DNA of 64,000 nucleotides from Viridothelium virens. Taxonomy: Eukaryota > Ascomycota > Dothideomycetes > Trypetheliales > Trypetheliaceae. The position numbers and the translations under genes were made by a program. Below the pieces are notes generated by a model. That model ran no database searches. It had not been told where the DNA came from and saw only the letters and a list, made by a program, of their open reading frames with translations. The stretch lies in contig ML991771.1 of the NCBI GenBank assembly GCA_010094025.1, positions 434,001 to 498,000 on the forward strand, read 5' to 3'. Positions 1 to 11,324 of this stretch are shown here, one piece after another; position 1 is the stretch's first letter, and each line of letters starts with the position of its first letter.

Positions 1-925
1 ATCCATGGTCAATGACGCAACGGCATCTCGAAGGATCTAGCGGAAGTAACGGAATGCGGCAAGGCCTGAACGATCTTGGAAATGTCATATATACATGATG
101 CCAAGCCACCGATATCCTCAGCCGCGGCCATGTTGAGATCTTTTCGCTTGTAGAGTATGAATTGCTGTACTTTTCTAAATGCTTGCATTTAGAAATCTTG
201 CTCTTGACACTGTGGTCTAGGAATCGAAGAGAGAAACGAGAAATTTTGGGGGTTGAGCTTAAATGAATGAGCTAAATTTCAGGTTGAACTTATGTTACTC
301 GCACGAAGTGGTTGCTGAACTCGCATGACAGGCGTATAGGAGGGGAAGCTTGGTGGAAATATGAGCTTATGCGGTCATGTAAGCTACGATGCAGACATAT
401 CAAAGGCTGGAGTGGTGAGAAGCTAGAGCAGAAGCAGAAAAGGTCGTATGAGAAGTACATGAAGGTGGAGGTGAATGGAGCTATAGGTAAAGCAGCAGCC
501 CTATCGCGGGGAATCACACCATGGTGCGGGAGAGCGTAGCGTGTCCCTCTTGACCGGCATAGCAAGGTGGCAAGGTACGAACTATTATTAATTAATTACC
601 TCAGCACGCTTGTGGACCCCTTGGCTTATGCAATCGCCCTGTCTTTGGCCCACTCTTCCGTGCCTCCTTCCAGCCAACCAAAGGTCTGAACGATCAAAGA
701 CTTTTTATATTTCCAAACAAACACTGCGGGAGAGATCCGCAACTCTGGCTGAAAAGCTACTATCACTACTCTAGTGGCAAGAAGCAGAGAGCAGCGGCTT
801 GAGTAGCTACTGCTCGACATATGAAGTCTCGAGCTCAAAACCGTCTCCTAGCGGTCCGCGGCTACGATAGCTTTGACCTCAAAGCATCTCCTTCAGCATA
901 CTCGAGTCTACCTTAATGACATACG
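1..925. other. Left-edge intergenic stretch, no gene supported
   Basis: No reading frame here has recognisable domain content. Near the edge the minus strand has an ATG at 131 opening a 40-codon frame that begins MAAAEDIGG. It could be the first exon of a gene running off the left end, but no splice partner is visible. The short overlapping frames at 290-840 look like chance openings. Confidence 0.4.
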
Positions 926-2967
926 TCAATCCAAAGACGCCGTCCTTGCTCTCACTATCGGCGCGTCTCGTTCCGCTATCAAGACCCTTGTTGCCGAATT
1001 CAGCGCATCGAAGCGATCTTTCGAGCTGACTCGCTCCGGCAGAACTCTTGATTGACCGCTCGTTATCAACAAAATCTTGAAACCTCGGGCTTTGCCTTTG
1101 TTGTCTCGGAATAGGATATCGAGAAATCTTGAGCACCAAGCCGACCCAGTGGACCATTCCAATTCGTTCAGACCATCAATAATGCAAAAAGACAGCAGTT
1201 GGGTATGATCAAGCAGTCGTTCTAGCAGCTCCAGGCTACAAGACCATGACTCTTGAGTACCATCAAGCGCTTTGACCATACTCTCACTGACCTCAAATTT
1301 ATCGTCATCGACATGGAATTGCAACAGCTGCGTTATCAGACTGTAAACTAATCCGATCAATCCCGCTTGTTCAATCGTCAGCGACGCCTCTTCGGTGTCC
1401 TGTCTCGGTCGTTCGCAAAAATGTGAGATGATAGGGGTTTCGGTCCCCCAACCGGAGAATAGAGAGGTAAGGGCAACGGCTCGAGCACTAGTCACGCCTT
1501 CAGAAGTGTCCGGGCTAAAAATCCACAAAACTTGAGATTCAGTTGTGTCGGACATCCAATTTTCAACTCTGGTGGACACATCACTCCCAGGTGCCCACAA
1601 TGTGCCACTATGGAAGAGGGCTTGACCTTCATCACCGACGATGAAATGTTCCAGGCCAGGTATGTACCTCCGGGCCGTCGTGCGGTTGATGGATTCCGAG
1701 TCGGCCTTGATCTCTTGATGATCTGCGATGTCCTGGATTTGCGGCCTGCTCTGACTTTGAACTGCCTGCTCAGTAGTAAAGCGCCTGTGCGTTGCCATGA
1801 AGGCTTCTCGCATAAACATGCCAGTGTTTATCTTAGCCTCATCTAACTCTTGACGGTATCGGTTGACCTCGGTCTTGATTTCTGAGATATTCTTCGACGT
1901 TACGAAACTCATAGCTAGATGGGCTATATCGGCCTGACGGTACATCTTCGAAATGCAATCGTCAATCTCTGTCGCCGCTTTACTGAAGTTTTCCTTGGTA
2001 TGTTCATTGAAGCTTCCGAAGACCTTCGAGACTTGGTGCTTCACGTACCACTCTATTACGTCCCGGTAGAAAGCGAACAAATACGAATACATTTCGGACA
2101 ATTGCTCTCTGAGTACCTGCGTCTTTATTACTTGAAGGAGCTGAGTGCATTGCGAGGCTTTGATCGAGATGTCGGCGACCGTTTTGGCTATCGTCTCCCC
2201 TATGGCCTCATGGTTGACAGCAGCCTGTAATGTCATTGGCAAGGCTTGCGATGAATAATAAAGCTGTAGTGAACGGGGAGAGGAAGCTGACTGACATGCA
2301 ACAGGACTGATAGACTTCCACTAAGTACTGCAACATATGTGTTCTGCGAGGGAAAAATTTCGAAAATTTTCTTATGGGCATCAAGACTTTTGCATAATCT
2401 TTGGAAATTTTTGTAAACCTGGAAGACAATGAAACGTGGTCTTGTCTAGCTCGTTGAAGGTACGTACGCGTCCGTGGTTCCTGACCCATCCTGCTTCCAA
2501 GGTAGAGATGGCGCTTTCGAGCTCAGTGATACTACCAATCATAGATCCTTGCATGATCCCATTAGCCTTCGATCTTGCGGACTTTCTCTGTATACCAATG
2601 CGAGACAGATTCGATGGTTTTGTTTCTCGGGCAAATTTATCACACGCTTGCCGTAAAGCTTCCCTTGCAATTTCTGCCACATCAAAATCAACGTCGCTAT
2701 AAATGGAGGTATTCAGTAAGTTGAGTTTGCGAATAAATAGGGTCCATTGATTCCAGCTTACGACAGATTACCCTCTGGATTTTCGTAGAGTTTCCTCATC
2801 CTCATTTGTTCTCTGCTCTGGATAGCACCATCATGCTGTGACTGTGCTGCAATCGTGGCCTCCTCTAGTGTACTGCCTCCATCCAAAGTATCTGTAAATC
2901 TCCTTACTAGACTTTCTCCTTGGCTTTCTGATGAGATGTTCCCAGGGGATGCTTCCATTTGGTCCAC
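926..2967 (-). CDS. DUF7708 / NACHT-like STAND protein with degenerate P-loop region
   Basis: Multi-exon gene. Exon 1 (from about 2967) splices at about 2761 into a helical segment (2700-2400, ...FDVAEIAREALRQA...). The next piece ends in YQSCCMS and joins the long last exon as LYYSSQALPM. The N-terminal half resembles fungal DUF7708 (AVNHEAIGETIA, then YSYLFAFYRDVIEWY and KVFGSFNE). The C-terminal half follows the NACHT-like pattern of these proteins: VLWIFSPDTSEG where a Walker A would be, SHFCERP, GLIGLVYSLITQLLQF, CIIDGLNELE (Walker B-like) and KILLITSGQS. The GKS/T of a true P-loop is absent, so ATP hydrolysis is doubtful. The protein stops at ARTASLD just after the sensor-like region, without WD40, ankyrin or TPR repeats, so it is short for a STAND receptor. 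The upstream reading frame stays open above 2967, so the true start may lie further 5'. It is divergent from the AAA gene at 3830. A role in incompatibility or defence is inference from the family. Confidence 0.72.
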
Positions 2968-3829
2968 GATTTCAAGCTTCGTCTGGATCCGATCAAGGCC
3001 TTGCGTTCTGTGTCGTCTTCGCCAGCTGTCAGTGGCACAGGGAACATCGGCAAATACTCTAGAGTAAGCGACCGCCGACCTGGGACGCAGGGATTAGAGG
3101 TATCGTATCGGACCGTACAGTAGTTGAGCATCCCACAGTCGCAGTATGGCAAGTCGCTTCATCCATACCTTAGTGCATACTCTATCAGCTATTCGCATCA
3201 CACGTTCCGATGTAACCTTCGCGAGGCTGAAAAGATAAAATACACGATGAGAGCCTCTAACGAGGACCCTGACAGGCCATAGGAATCTAGGCAAAGCCAC
3301 AGACCCACAATCTCTTGTTCTTACATCGCCTTGGCTACCCATCTAGACAGGACTTAGAAGGACTCGAGAATTGATAATTATTTGAGACAGTTTCTTCGCT
3401 TGCGCCCTCTGGACTCTAGCCCCAAAATTGACTCTTGACATGAATTCATTGAAGTTTATTCGATGCTTTCAAGGTGACTGACGCTTCCAGCCTTGTGGCT
3501 GGGTCCGAGGTTTTGCACGATCCAATGGGTTCGCGCCAGTGGTTCCCGCGCATGATCGAGAATAGTATCTGTGGCAATGTTATGGGTAGCTGCATGTGAT
3601 CTGTGAGTGCGGGCAAACAAGGCTGAGGCTCGAAAGGTCGCCGTCGCATCCAAACATCTTCTGCTTTCTATTTGGCGCATCGTCTGAACTTGTTCTGGCT
3701 TCTTTCATCCCGAACTGCGATCTGAGGATACTCCGATTTGCGACTACGAAACCTAACGTGCCAAAAGAACCCGTACTCCAGCATTTTCAGAGTACGAAAA
3801 CACACGATTTTGGGACAACCTTCGCGACC
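2968..3829. other. Divergent promoter region between STAND-like and AAA genes
   Basis: About 860 bp separates two outward-facing genes and probably contains both promoters. A minus-strand frame at 3094-3342 has an intron-like stretch with a pyrimidine-rich acceptor. It could be a 5' exon of the STAND-like gene, but no domain supports it. No clear TATA box or repeat was seen. Confidence 0.4.
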
Positions 3830-6800
3830 ATGGAAACTATCGCTTCACCAGAAGATCACGTCCATAAGGCGAAGAGCGGTGCAGGCATAGTCAGCTCCGG
3901 TGAAGGCAAACCACCCGTAGGTCAGTCTTCGACAATAAGGCGTATGAAATCATCTGCAGAACTAATTTTCACAAGAAACACCAACAGACGAAGCTAAAAT
4001 ACCGAATGTTGCGCCTTCTCCAACAGCGAGCTCCACACAAAGGACGCAGGTTGCCACGGATGACAAACTCTCATCGGCTATTATCACCTTGACTACTCAA
4101 GCTCGAGAGGCGAGCACTGTTGGCGGGCCTCTAACTGACGATAAATCCTTTATAACCGTTTCAGTAAATGGGGGAAAATTTTATATTGTTCCCTGGAAAA
4201 TATGTCACAAATTGGAGGTAACATTCGTATATCAAACAGAGCTGAGTTCTGGACTACTAAGGAAAATGCTAGGGGATCGAGACGCTGATGATGCTGGTCT
4301 TTGATGGAGATCCAAAAGCTCTTGACCAAATTTCGAGATCGCAATACGAGCTCCGATCCCCAGACCGAGGAATCATAATGCGTGAGCTTTGGGAAGTTGT
4401 TGTCGAGCCCAAATGGACTGTGGAAATTTGGCTCTTGTCGACAGCCAATCTGCCGGAAGACCCGGGTGATCGCCACATGTCCCAGTCAGAAAAAAAGTAC
4501 GCAAATGGTATCAAGTATACAGTCACATATTTGCGGCCTGACCTCACGTAATTGGCGAAAACTTCCTACGACAAACCGCCAGAGTTCGACGTTGCCGATG
4601 ACAAGCCCACAACTCCGGAAGTACTAGAAGAGTTAATTGTACTCAGATCTAGTCGAGAAGAGACGGAAGAGCAAATAAAAAACATGCAAGATCCGAGTCG
4701 CGAGCCAAAACTTCGAGTAGGCGACACATTCGAGACGAAAAAGTTACAGATTCATTCGAAAAATTTACTGGATATTCTCCGGGCAATCATCGAGTTCTCT
4801 GCGGAGAACTACATTGGCAAAGGGCACGCTGCTGACAGCGGCTTGTTTTATTATCCATATGCAGATCTACATTTTCATCATCAGGAGCTAATAGATTACA
4901 AGTCCAGTACCACAGCGTTGCGGATGAAACATTCTAGCGAGTTCAATAGCGAATGTGACGAGCATATAGATGTTCTTTCGGAATACTTGAGCACGCAATC
5001 AGTGTCTAAGTACCTGAAGAATATCGAAGCCAAGTCAAAATACCAGAGACCTACAATCCCTTGGATAGGAGTTTGGGTGCTATTCAAACCTGGTATAGAC
5101 GTGTACGTTCGGGAAAATGACGGATCATTGAACGCATACGTAATTGATAGACTCGATAGCGGAGGACCAAGTGGTCATTTCGGAGGCGATGCAACCTCCT
5201 ACAAGATCATTGCGTGGAATTTATCGTTCGACGGTCAGAACATATGGCGCCGAGCCAAGATCATCAACATCGCAATCTATGATAATGAAGAGGAGATTAT
5301 GAGGCTTCCTGTGTTTCCGGCGAGATGCTTTGATGATACCGATGATGGCTTTCTCCGCAAGGCTCTAATCGAGAGGGGAAAGAAGTATTTCCAGTACTGC
5401 AAAACCCCGTCATACCTGGACTTTACTGGTACTGGCTTAGGAAGAGATGCTCGAAAGGTAAGAGAGATAAGATGCCTCGCGAGTTACCTAGCTCATTGCT
5501 GCAAAGTACAAACAATCCAGAGTCGTCGTTGATCATTCTCGTCGACCTTGGATTGACGAACGGTTCAGCTCGATGCCTTGGTGGCATCTCGATAAGACAG
5601 GATATGAACATGACATCGGAGTGACGGCTAGAGGTCCTGGTTGTACCTGCCAGGACTGCTTGCGTAGTCTAAACCCTCAGCGCTTTATAGCGACGGGCCA
5701 AATAGATGATTCCATGCATACTTTCAAATATGATGACTATGACAAGATCGATCCCAAGAATACAAAAGTTCTATCGGAACATCAATATTTCCTGATGTCT
5801 TCTCACATGTTTGGGTATAATTTGAATGACCGCCACTGGGGTAAGTCATCTCTGGCTGCAGTTTCATTTTATTCCATGGTTGTGAGAAGGTCCAGAAGCT
5901 GACATTTATGTAGATCTGTTGGACGTTGACGGACTTGAGGAGCCGGTTATTGCTAAAGGTGCCATCGATTATCTTGTTATGAAGGAATCAAAGAAGGACG
6001 TCATTAAAGCTATTGCGACTGTATACACAGATACTTCCGACACGACTAATCGGTTTAGGGCCGACTTCGTGCGTAACAAAGGGGAAGGTCAGATCATCTT
6101 ACTCCATGGGCCTCCAGGAACTGGAAAAACATTGACCGCAGGTACGCCAAGTTTATCAAGGAGTAAACACTGGCTAACACTGTCTTAGAGGCCATTGCCG
6201 AGTACACCAGACGACCTCTTCTCTCTATTACAGGAGCGGATCTTGGTGACGATCCTTCAGATATGGAACAAGTACTGCTAGAAACTTTTAGAAAGGCCAA
6301 CGATTGGGATGCCATTATACTGCTTGATGAAGCGGATATCTACCTCCAGCAACGGTCGACGGATAGTTTGGAGCGAAACAGTGTGGTCACAGGTAATGCA
6401 GTCGCTTTTAGGCATTTAATCAAGCATCCTAATTTCGCAAGTGTTTCTACGAGCGTTAGAATATTTCCAGGGCATTTTCTTCCTCACGACAAACAGGGTT
6501 GGGCAGTTTGATGAGGCAATCATGTCTCGCATTCACGTCTCGATTGGTTATGACGAACTGGACGACAATGCTCGAAATAAAATCTGGGATAATCTTTTCC
6601 ACAAGTTGGAAGACTCCTATGGAGGCTCACAGCGTGTATACGAGTACGGCGCTTATGGCTATGCCACTGAATCCGAAGATGTCAAGAAGCTGCAATGGAA
6701 TGGACGAGAGATACGCAACGGTATGTTGAGCCATGTCTGATCTGCCACTGCTCAATCACTGACTCGCACCTAGCTTTCCAAACAGCTGTAGCCCTTGCCG

Positions 6801-7000
6801 TCTTTGAGGCAAAGGAAGCCAAGAAGACAGAGGGATCAGATACCGATCCAATTTTTCCTAAGCTGACAAAATCCCATTTGAAAGAGGTTGTTGGCATGTC
6901 TTCCGCTTTCAGAAAATACATGACTGCAACGCATATGGGCGTAGGAGAATCAGATCGCGCATACAAGGCTGGAAACCGAAACGACAACATCTCGGGTTGA
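3830..7000 (+). CDS. Ubiquitin-like (ULD_2) / DUF7025 / AAA+ ATPase
   Basis: The start at 3830 lies in a good context (accATGg) and gives METIASPED. Exons join across short introns (for example 4218-4272, phase 0, and 5458-5521). Domains in order: a disordered N-terminus; a fungal ubiquitin-like domain read as FYIVPWKICHKLE|GIETLMMLVF...LWEVVVEPKWTVEIW; a linker; DUF7025 (NAYVIDRLDSGG, WNLSFDGQNIWRR, LPVFPARCFDD, then VVVDHSRPW after splicing); and an AAA+ core with Walker A LLHGPPGTGKTLTA, Walker B AIILLDEADIYLQ, sensor-1-like FFLTTNRV and an arginine-bearing FDEAIMSRIHVS. It ends AGNRNDNISG. All catalytic motifs look intact, so it should be an active ATPase of the fungal DUF7025-AAA family; substrate and pathway are unknown. 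One oddity: an in-frame TAA at 4549-4551. A donor at 4548 and acceptor at 4646 would remove it (99-bp intron), otherwise the gene is broken there. Confidence 0.85.
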
Positions 7001-7282
7001 GTTGCATGCAGGAGACATCGAACAAAGGGTCAGATTCCTGAAATGAAGAAGGCTGAGGTTGGTCTGATGGGCTCTTTTAGATGATTAGCGCGGCGTGCGC
7101 AGGCAGGTGCCCCTTAGCTCGTGCGCGGTCTCCCGGATAGCGTTTTAGAGAATGAGAAAATTTCCCCTAACAGCCTCTGCATCTTCCACCGTGTCCTATC
7201 TGTCGCGGTAGCGAGGTTTCGCGTAGCAAGCCGGAATCCGTAATGGGGTAGCCTCTGAACTGGCAGGAGTGAAATAGAAATG

Positions 7283-8861
7283 TCACATCTCATCCCTGAT
7301 CTGCAAAATACTCTGCTTAACCAAAATTGCCCTAGGATTTTGCAAGTGCTCCGGCGCGGCCCTCCCGGCCTCCAATTCATGTATTGCAAGACTCTGTACG
7401 TGACTCTCTTGACTACCTTTAAAAACGAGGTCCGTCTCGGATGACATCGGCGGTCTCCAAACGCCATGATTGTGTCCCATGGCATATTGTGAAGGATTCG
7501 ACCCATTCTTAGAGCCTCCGAAACCGAGGTAGCGGAAGACGCGAGCGTTAGAGATATTGCTTCCAAAGGCCCTGAAGTTGACTAGGCCTGAAACTGAGGG
7601 GAGGTTGACGGCGATGAGAGTCACCCCGCTCTCAGTAACGCCCCAGAAGGAGAGTCCGAGGTATTCCACTGCATGGTTGTGTCAGTCTTGAGGGTCTGCG
7701 AGCGCGGGAGACACGCGTACCAGATGGATTTGCGTTTTCCAAAGTGCTATCTGTAGATAAATTGTCAGTAGCCGCTTTGCCGACACATTGAGTGAGTGAT
7801 AGTTACATTTCGAAAGATATATGGCGTTAACCATCCTTGCGATTGAAGCGGCAAAGCCTCTGATCGAATAAGTCTTGGACGATTTCTGACAGAGGGGCAA
7901 TGCTTACAGTAGTCCTAGTGAGAACACGAGAGAGACACCAACCTTCTGTACGTGCGACATCTTGAGTGACCATATCTAATGAACCGTTTGTCAGCAGTTG
8001 TGTGCTCATAGTAGGAACCTCGCTCTATACCCTTGGAATTGGCACCAGGATAACCAACAGGTCCGTAATAACGTCCGTAATAGTATAGCTAAGTGGGTAC
8101 GAATAATTCAGTCTGCAAAACTGAAAGGTAGTACCGGAGAAGGCGGATTGCCCTTCATCGTGTTGAACACATTGCGCGCTGGCCATGATTTCGAAAGTCA
8201 GAGTCCAGCAGATGATCACCACCATCATAGCGAGTGTGACGTGAGCAAATAAATCGTGCTTCCAATGCGTGCAAAATAATCGTCGGTAGAATAGAAGGTA
8301 GCCAAGCTTGGTGCAGCCCAGTGCAGGCGTCATAGACAGCTCCAGGGCCATTGCCTTAAGGAGCAGACGTCAGTATACTTGCATAATCGCCAAGCATGGA
8401 ATTTTCATACCATGCCCTGTGATGGATCAAACCCGGTATCACCTGGTGGTGACGGACTCCCATGGTCATGATGTCTCACACCTGGTTGGAATTGTGGCCT
8501 CAGCTATAACGAAAAGCCTGACTTGAGCAAACATACTGTATATTGCAAGCACACATGCGACAATCAGAAGTACCTATTTCCGGAGGCCATGATCAGCTCT
8601 GTACATTTTAGTAGAGTGGAGGCTGGTGTGGAGTCGTGGGAGAACTTCGGCAGGCCCAGAATAGTAGAAGGCAGGTGTATAATGCAGAGCATGAAGTTCA
8701 AGGTTACTGACTAATGCGGGAAGCATGATCCAGTCATCCATCCGATAGGGCGCTCTTTTCACATGGCGAGCGTAGAATCGCAACGAGATTGCAACAAGAG
8801 CAAGCGCAGGTAAGACAGAGCAGACGGCGACGAGACTGTTGGTTGAGTTGCCAGGAAACAT
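7283..8861 (-). CDS. Fungal rhodopsin-domain (PTH11-like) seven-helix membrane protein
   Basis: ATG at 8861 (MFPGNSTNSL). Seven exons join in frame. Exon 1 holds TM1 and the RMDDWIMLPAL motif. A small exon adds VLLIVACVLAIYS (TM2). The next holds SPSPPGDTG in the extracellular loop. A long exon (about 8346-8030) holds LGYLLFYRRLFC, TM4 and TITDVITDLLVILVPIPR (TM5). Then come IWSLKMSHVQKVGVSLVFSLGLL with GFAASIARMVNAIYLSK (TM6), and finally VEYLGLSFWGVTESGVTLI AVNLPSV (TM7) and a cytoplasmic tail. This order matches the fungal rhodopsin domain family (PF20684), to which many PTH11-like putative GPCRs belong. No CFEM domain precedes it. All splice sites I resolved use GT-AG. Ligand and role are unknown, and there is no evident link to the PKS block about 3 kb away. 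Confidence 0.85.
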
Positions 8862-11324
8862 GATTGTTGCAAGAAAATGTCTTGACAGCTCTGCGGATGA
8901 TGGAAATGATGAAAACAGAGGTATTCGTTGACCGGTGTCTGGTGGAGAGCTAACATAGATCCTGAGGGATGACTAAAGACCGAATCGCCTGCTGCCTGTT
9001 CGGCCATACGAAGAGGTAATAGTAGGGCCGCTTGCCGGATACATGTAGGTAGGTAAGCAAGTCTCCTATCCCACTTTTCTCTAGCGGTATCATACACCGC
9101 TGCACCGGCGGGGCTCAGCCGTGGCCTCGAATTGTTGGATTCACCTCTAGTCGTTAACATGGGTCGTCCAATGGCATTGCTCATCTCTGTTGGCTTGACA
9201 TATGTTAAATAAATTTGTAGGGTCGCAAGGGACGTTCACTGGCGGTACAGTCATCGTAAAGTTAGCACATATGTGGAAACTGATCGCTTCACGTCGCGTG
9301 TAATGCACATTGATGACATAGATCTGAGAGAAAATGCAGCCTCCCGCTAATAGGCTGGCACGCCATGGTTCTCTAGCCCGGGTCGGCTCACGGCATTGAC
9401 ACGGTGGGTATTGTGCTGGAAGGATGTCAGTCCACGTTGATAATTGTTTTTGACTCGGCCCACGGCAGAATAATAGAGCCTGCATGAGCACACAGATCCT
9501 TTGCCGTCGGACCGAGGAAGGTGAGACATGAACTCTAGGGACATTTGCCAATAGTAGATCATTTGAATTGCCTTTCGTGTAGAATATATGTCAACCCATG
9601 CAGATTGTTAAGGAGACGAAACTGATGGTAGGATGATCTGCTTCTGAATCCATGATTTTGTCGGTAGGCGACTGCGCAGACATAGGAAGAGCTTCGAACA
9701 GACAAGGGAGTGTTCCAGCGAGAGTGATACGGTTGGCATGCGTACTCTAACGTCCAACTTCAGCCTCTGCATTCCCGGTTCGCTAATTGGTTCGAATCCA
9801 CCGGTCTATTGCTTATTCCCACCCGCCAAAAGCTTCTCTAAGCAAGCCTTTTCTCCTCTTTTCGTCTTCCATGCGCGTCAATTGGTATGTGTACATATGC
9901 TGACCGCATTTCGGCATCCGCTGCACCTAGCGCGGGTTGCCGGTCGGTGACCCGTTGCCTAGATGCTTCAAAGCAAATCCAGCCTCAAAGCTGAACACCA
10001 TTGATTGAGCATGTTCATCTGCCAGTCGAGGAAAGAAATGGAATACTGTTGTCAGTCATTCCATTGGAATTTTTCTTATCCTTATGGACCCGAGGCTTGA
10101 TGAGCTGGAGGTGTCCTGTATGTCTTGGTCCCCACGTTCAAGGCACAAGGATCTCGCACTCATCAATCATAGAGACAAGTGATGTTTCTTGATGAGCACC
10201 AAGAAGCGATTCAAGATGAAGAGGACAGAGATCTATGGCATCTGCAGGCTAGTACGGAGTAGCCCGTGTGGAACGAGCAGTGATTCTCAGCTGGAAAGAA
10301 GAGAAAGAAGAAGGAACAAGCCCCGAGTGCTTTCCCGTCCATGGACTAGCGCTATTGGTGCCAGCGAGGGCGACGGTATGGGGGTGCACGTGCGGGGTCG
10401 GATAAAGATTCTTCTGGTCCGGGCCGCGTATCCTTAATACCGTTCGGTGCCGTTGGCCGAGAACGGGTCAGCGGCCGAATCTTTTCAGCATAAGGTATCT
10501 CAACAAGGCAAATTCCGTCAGATTAACACATGAGGACCGCGTCACCGCGTCTTCTGCCCGCTTGCACTTGAATTCTTCACGGAACTTCTTAGAGCGATTC
10601 TATTCTCAGCTTGCTACTTCGCCGGCCTCCACCACACCGTTGATTCAACTTCGACCTCTCCGAGGAGGAGCGGTTATGGCACGCATCTCCATACTGGCCG
10701 ACTTTAGCGATCTTGTTAGTAGTTACGGCCGAGTGCGATATAAACCTCTACTATAGATCCAGCTCAAGCCCTAGGGTTGTGGAGATCGCCCGGTAGCACT
10801 TCCTGATAGGGTGACTTCCTCTTTAAATTGATTCGAACTAGACGATAAACCGTTTCAAAGATGCGATAGGTGAAAACCTTATTATTCTCTAAGATGGTAA
10901 AGGGCAGCAGAGCGCTCCGGTGTTTCGGAATATCTCATTTCCGAAGAGATAGGGTTACGGTATAAAGGTCCGATGAGAAGCTACATGATTGTACTAATCC
11001 TCTTTCGACTATCTACTCCGTAGGGTCGACCAGACAAAACCCGGGACTATTGAAAGGCATGCTAGACAGCTAATTCGGACCATACTCCTGTTCCCAAGAC
11101 CACAACACTTCTACGAGCACCTCGGCTGGCATAACATAACTGACTGGCCTCCTGTTTAGCCGTCAAGTCTGTGAGTAGTAAAAAGGGCCAGACGCCCGCA
11201 CTTCGTCTTTCTACTCTTTCAAGCGGTTCATATTTGGTCGTAAGAATATCATCAAGTTGCTCAAACGCCCCTTCTTTCCTCTCTTCAGACTTTTCTCTTT
11301 CTGTGATCGTATCGATAAACTTGA
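8862..11324. other. Intergenic, 2.5 kb, no gene recognised
   Basis: Divergent space between the rhodopsin-domain gene and the FAD oxidase. Frames at 8759-9551 (minus), 9738-9950 and 10189-10437 (plus) lack recognisable domains or convincing splice partners. A TATAAA-like string lies near 10961, about 360 bp before the oxidase ATG. No repeat or transposon signature was recognised. Confidence 0.4.

Noticed and set aside
9-131. Minus-strand 40-codon ATG frame (MAAAEDIGG...) at the left edge
   Set aside because: It could be a first exon of a gene beyond the edge, but no donor, partner exon or domain is visible.
8759-9551. Overlapping minus-strand frames upstream of the rhodopsin-domain gene
   Set aside because: No domains, low-complexity or random composition, and no splice arrangement joins them to the receptor.
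9781-9812. GGTTCGAATCC string resembling a tRNA T-loop
   Set aside because: The T stem is weak (two or three pairs), and no acceptor stem, D arm or anticodon arm can be built upstream.
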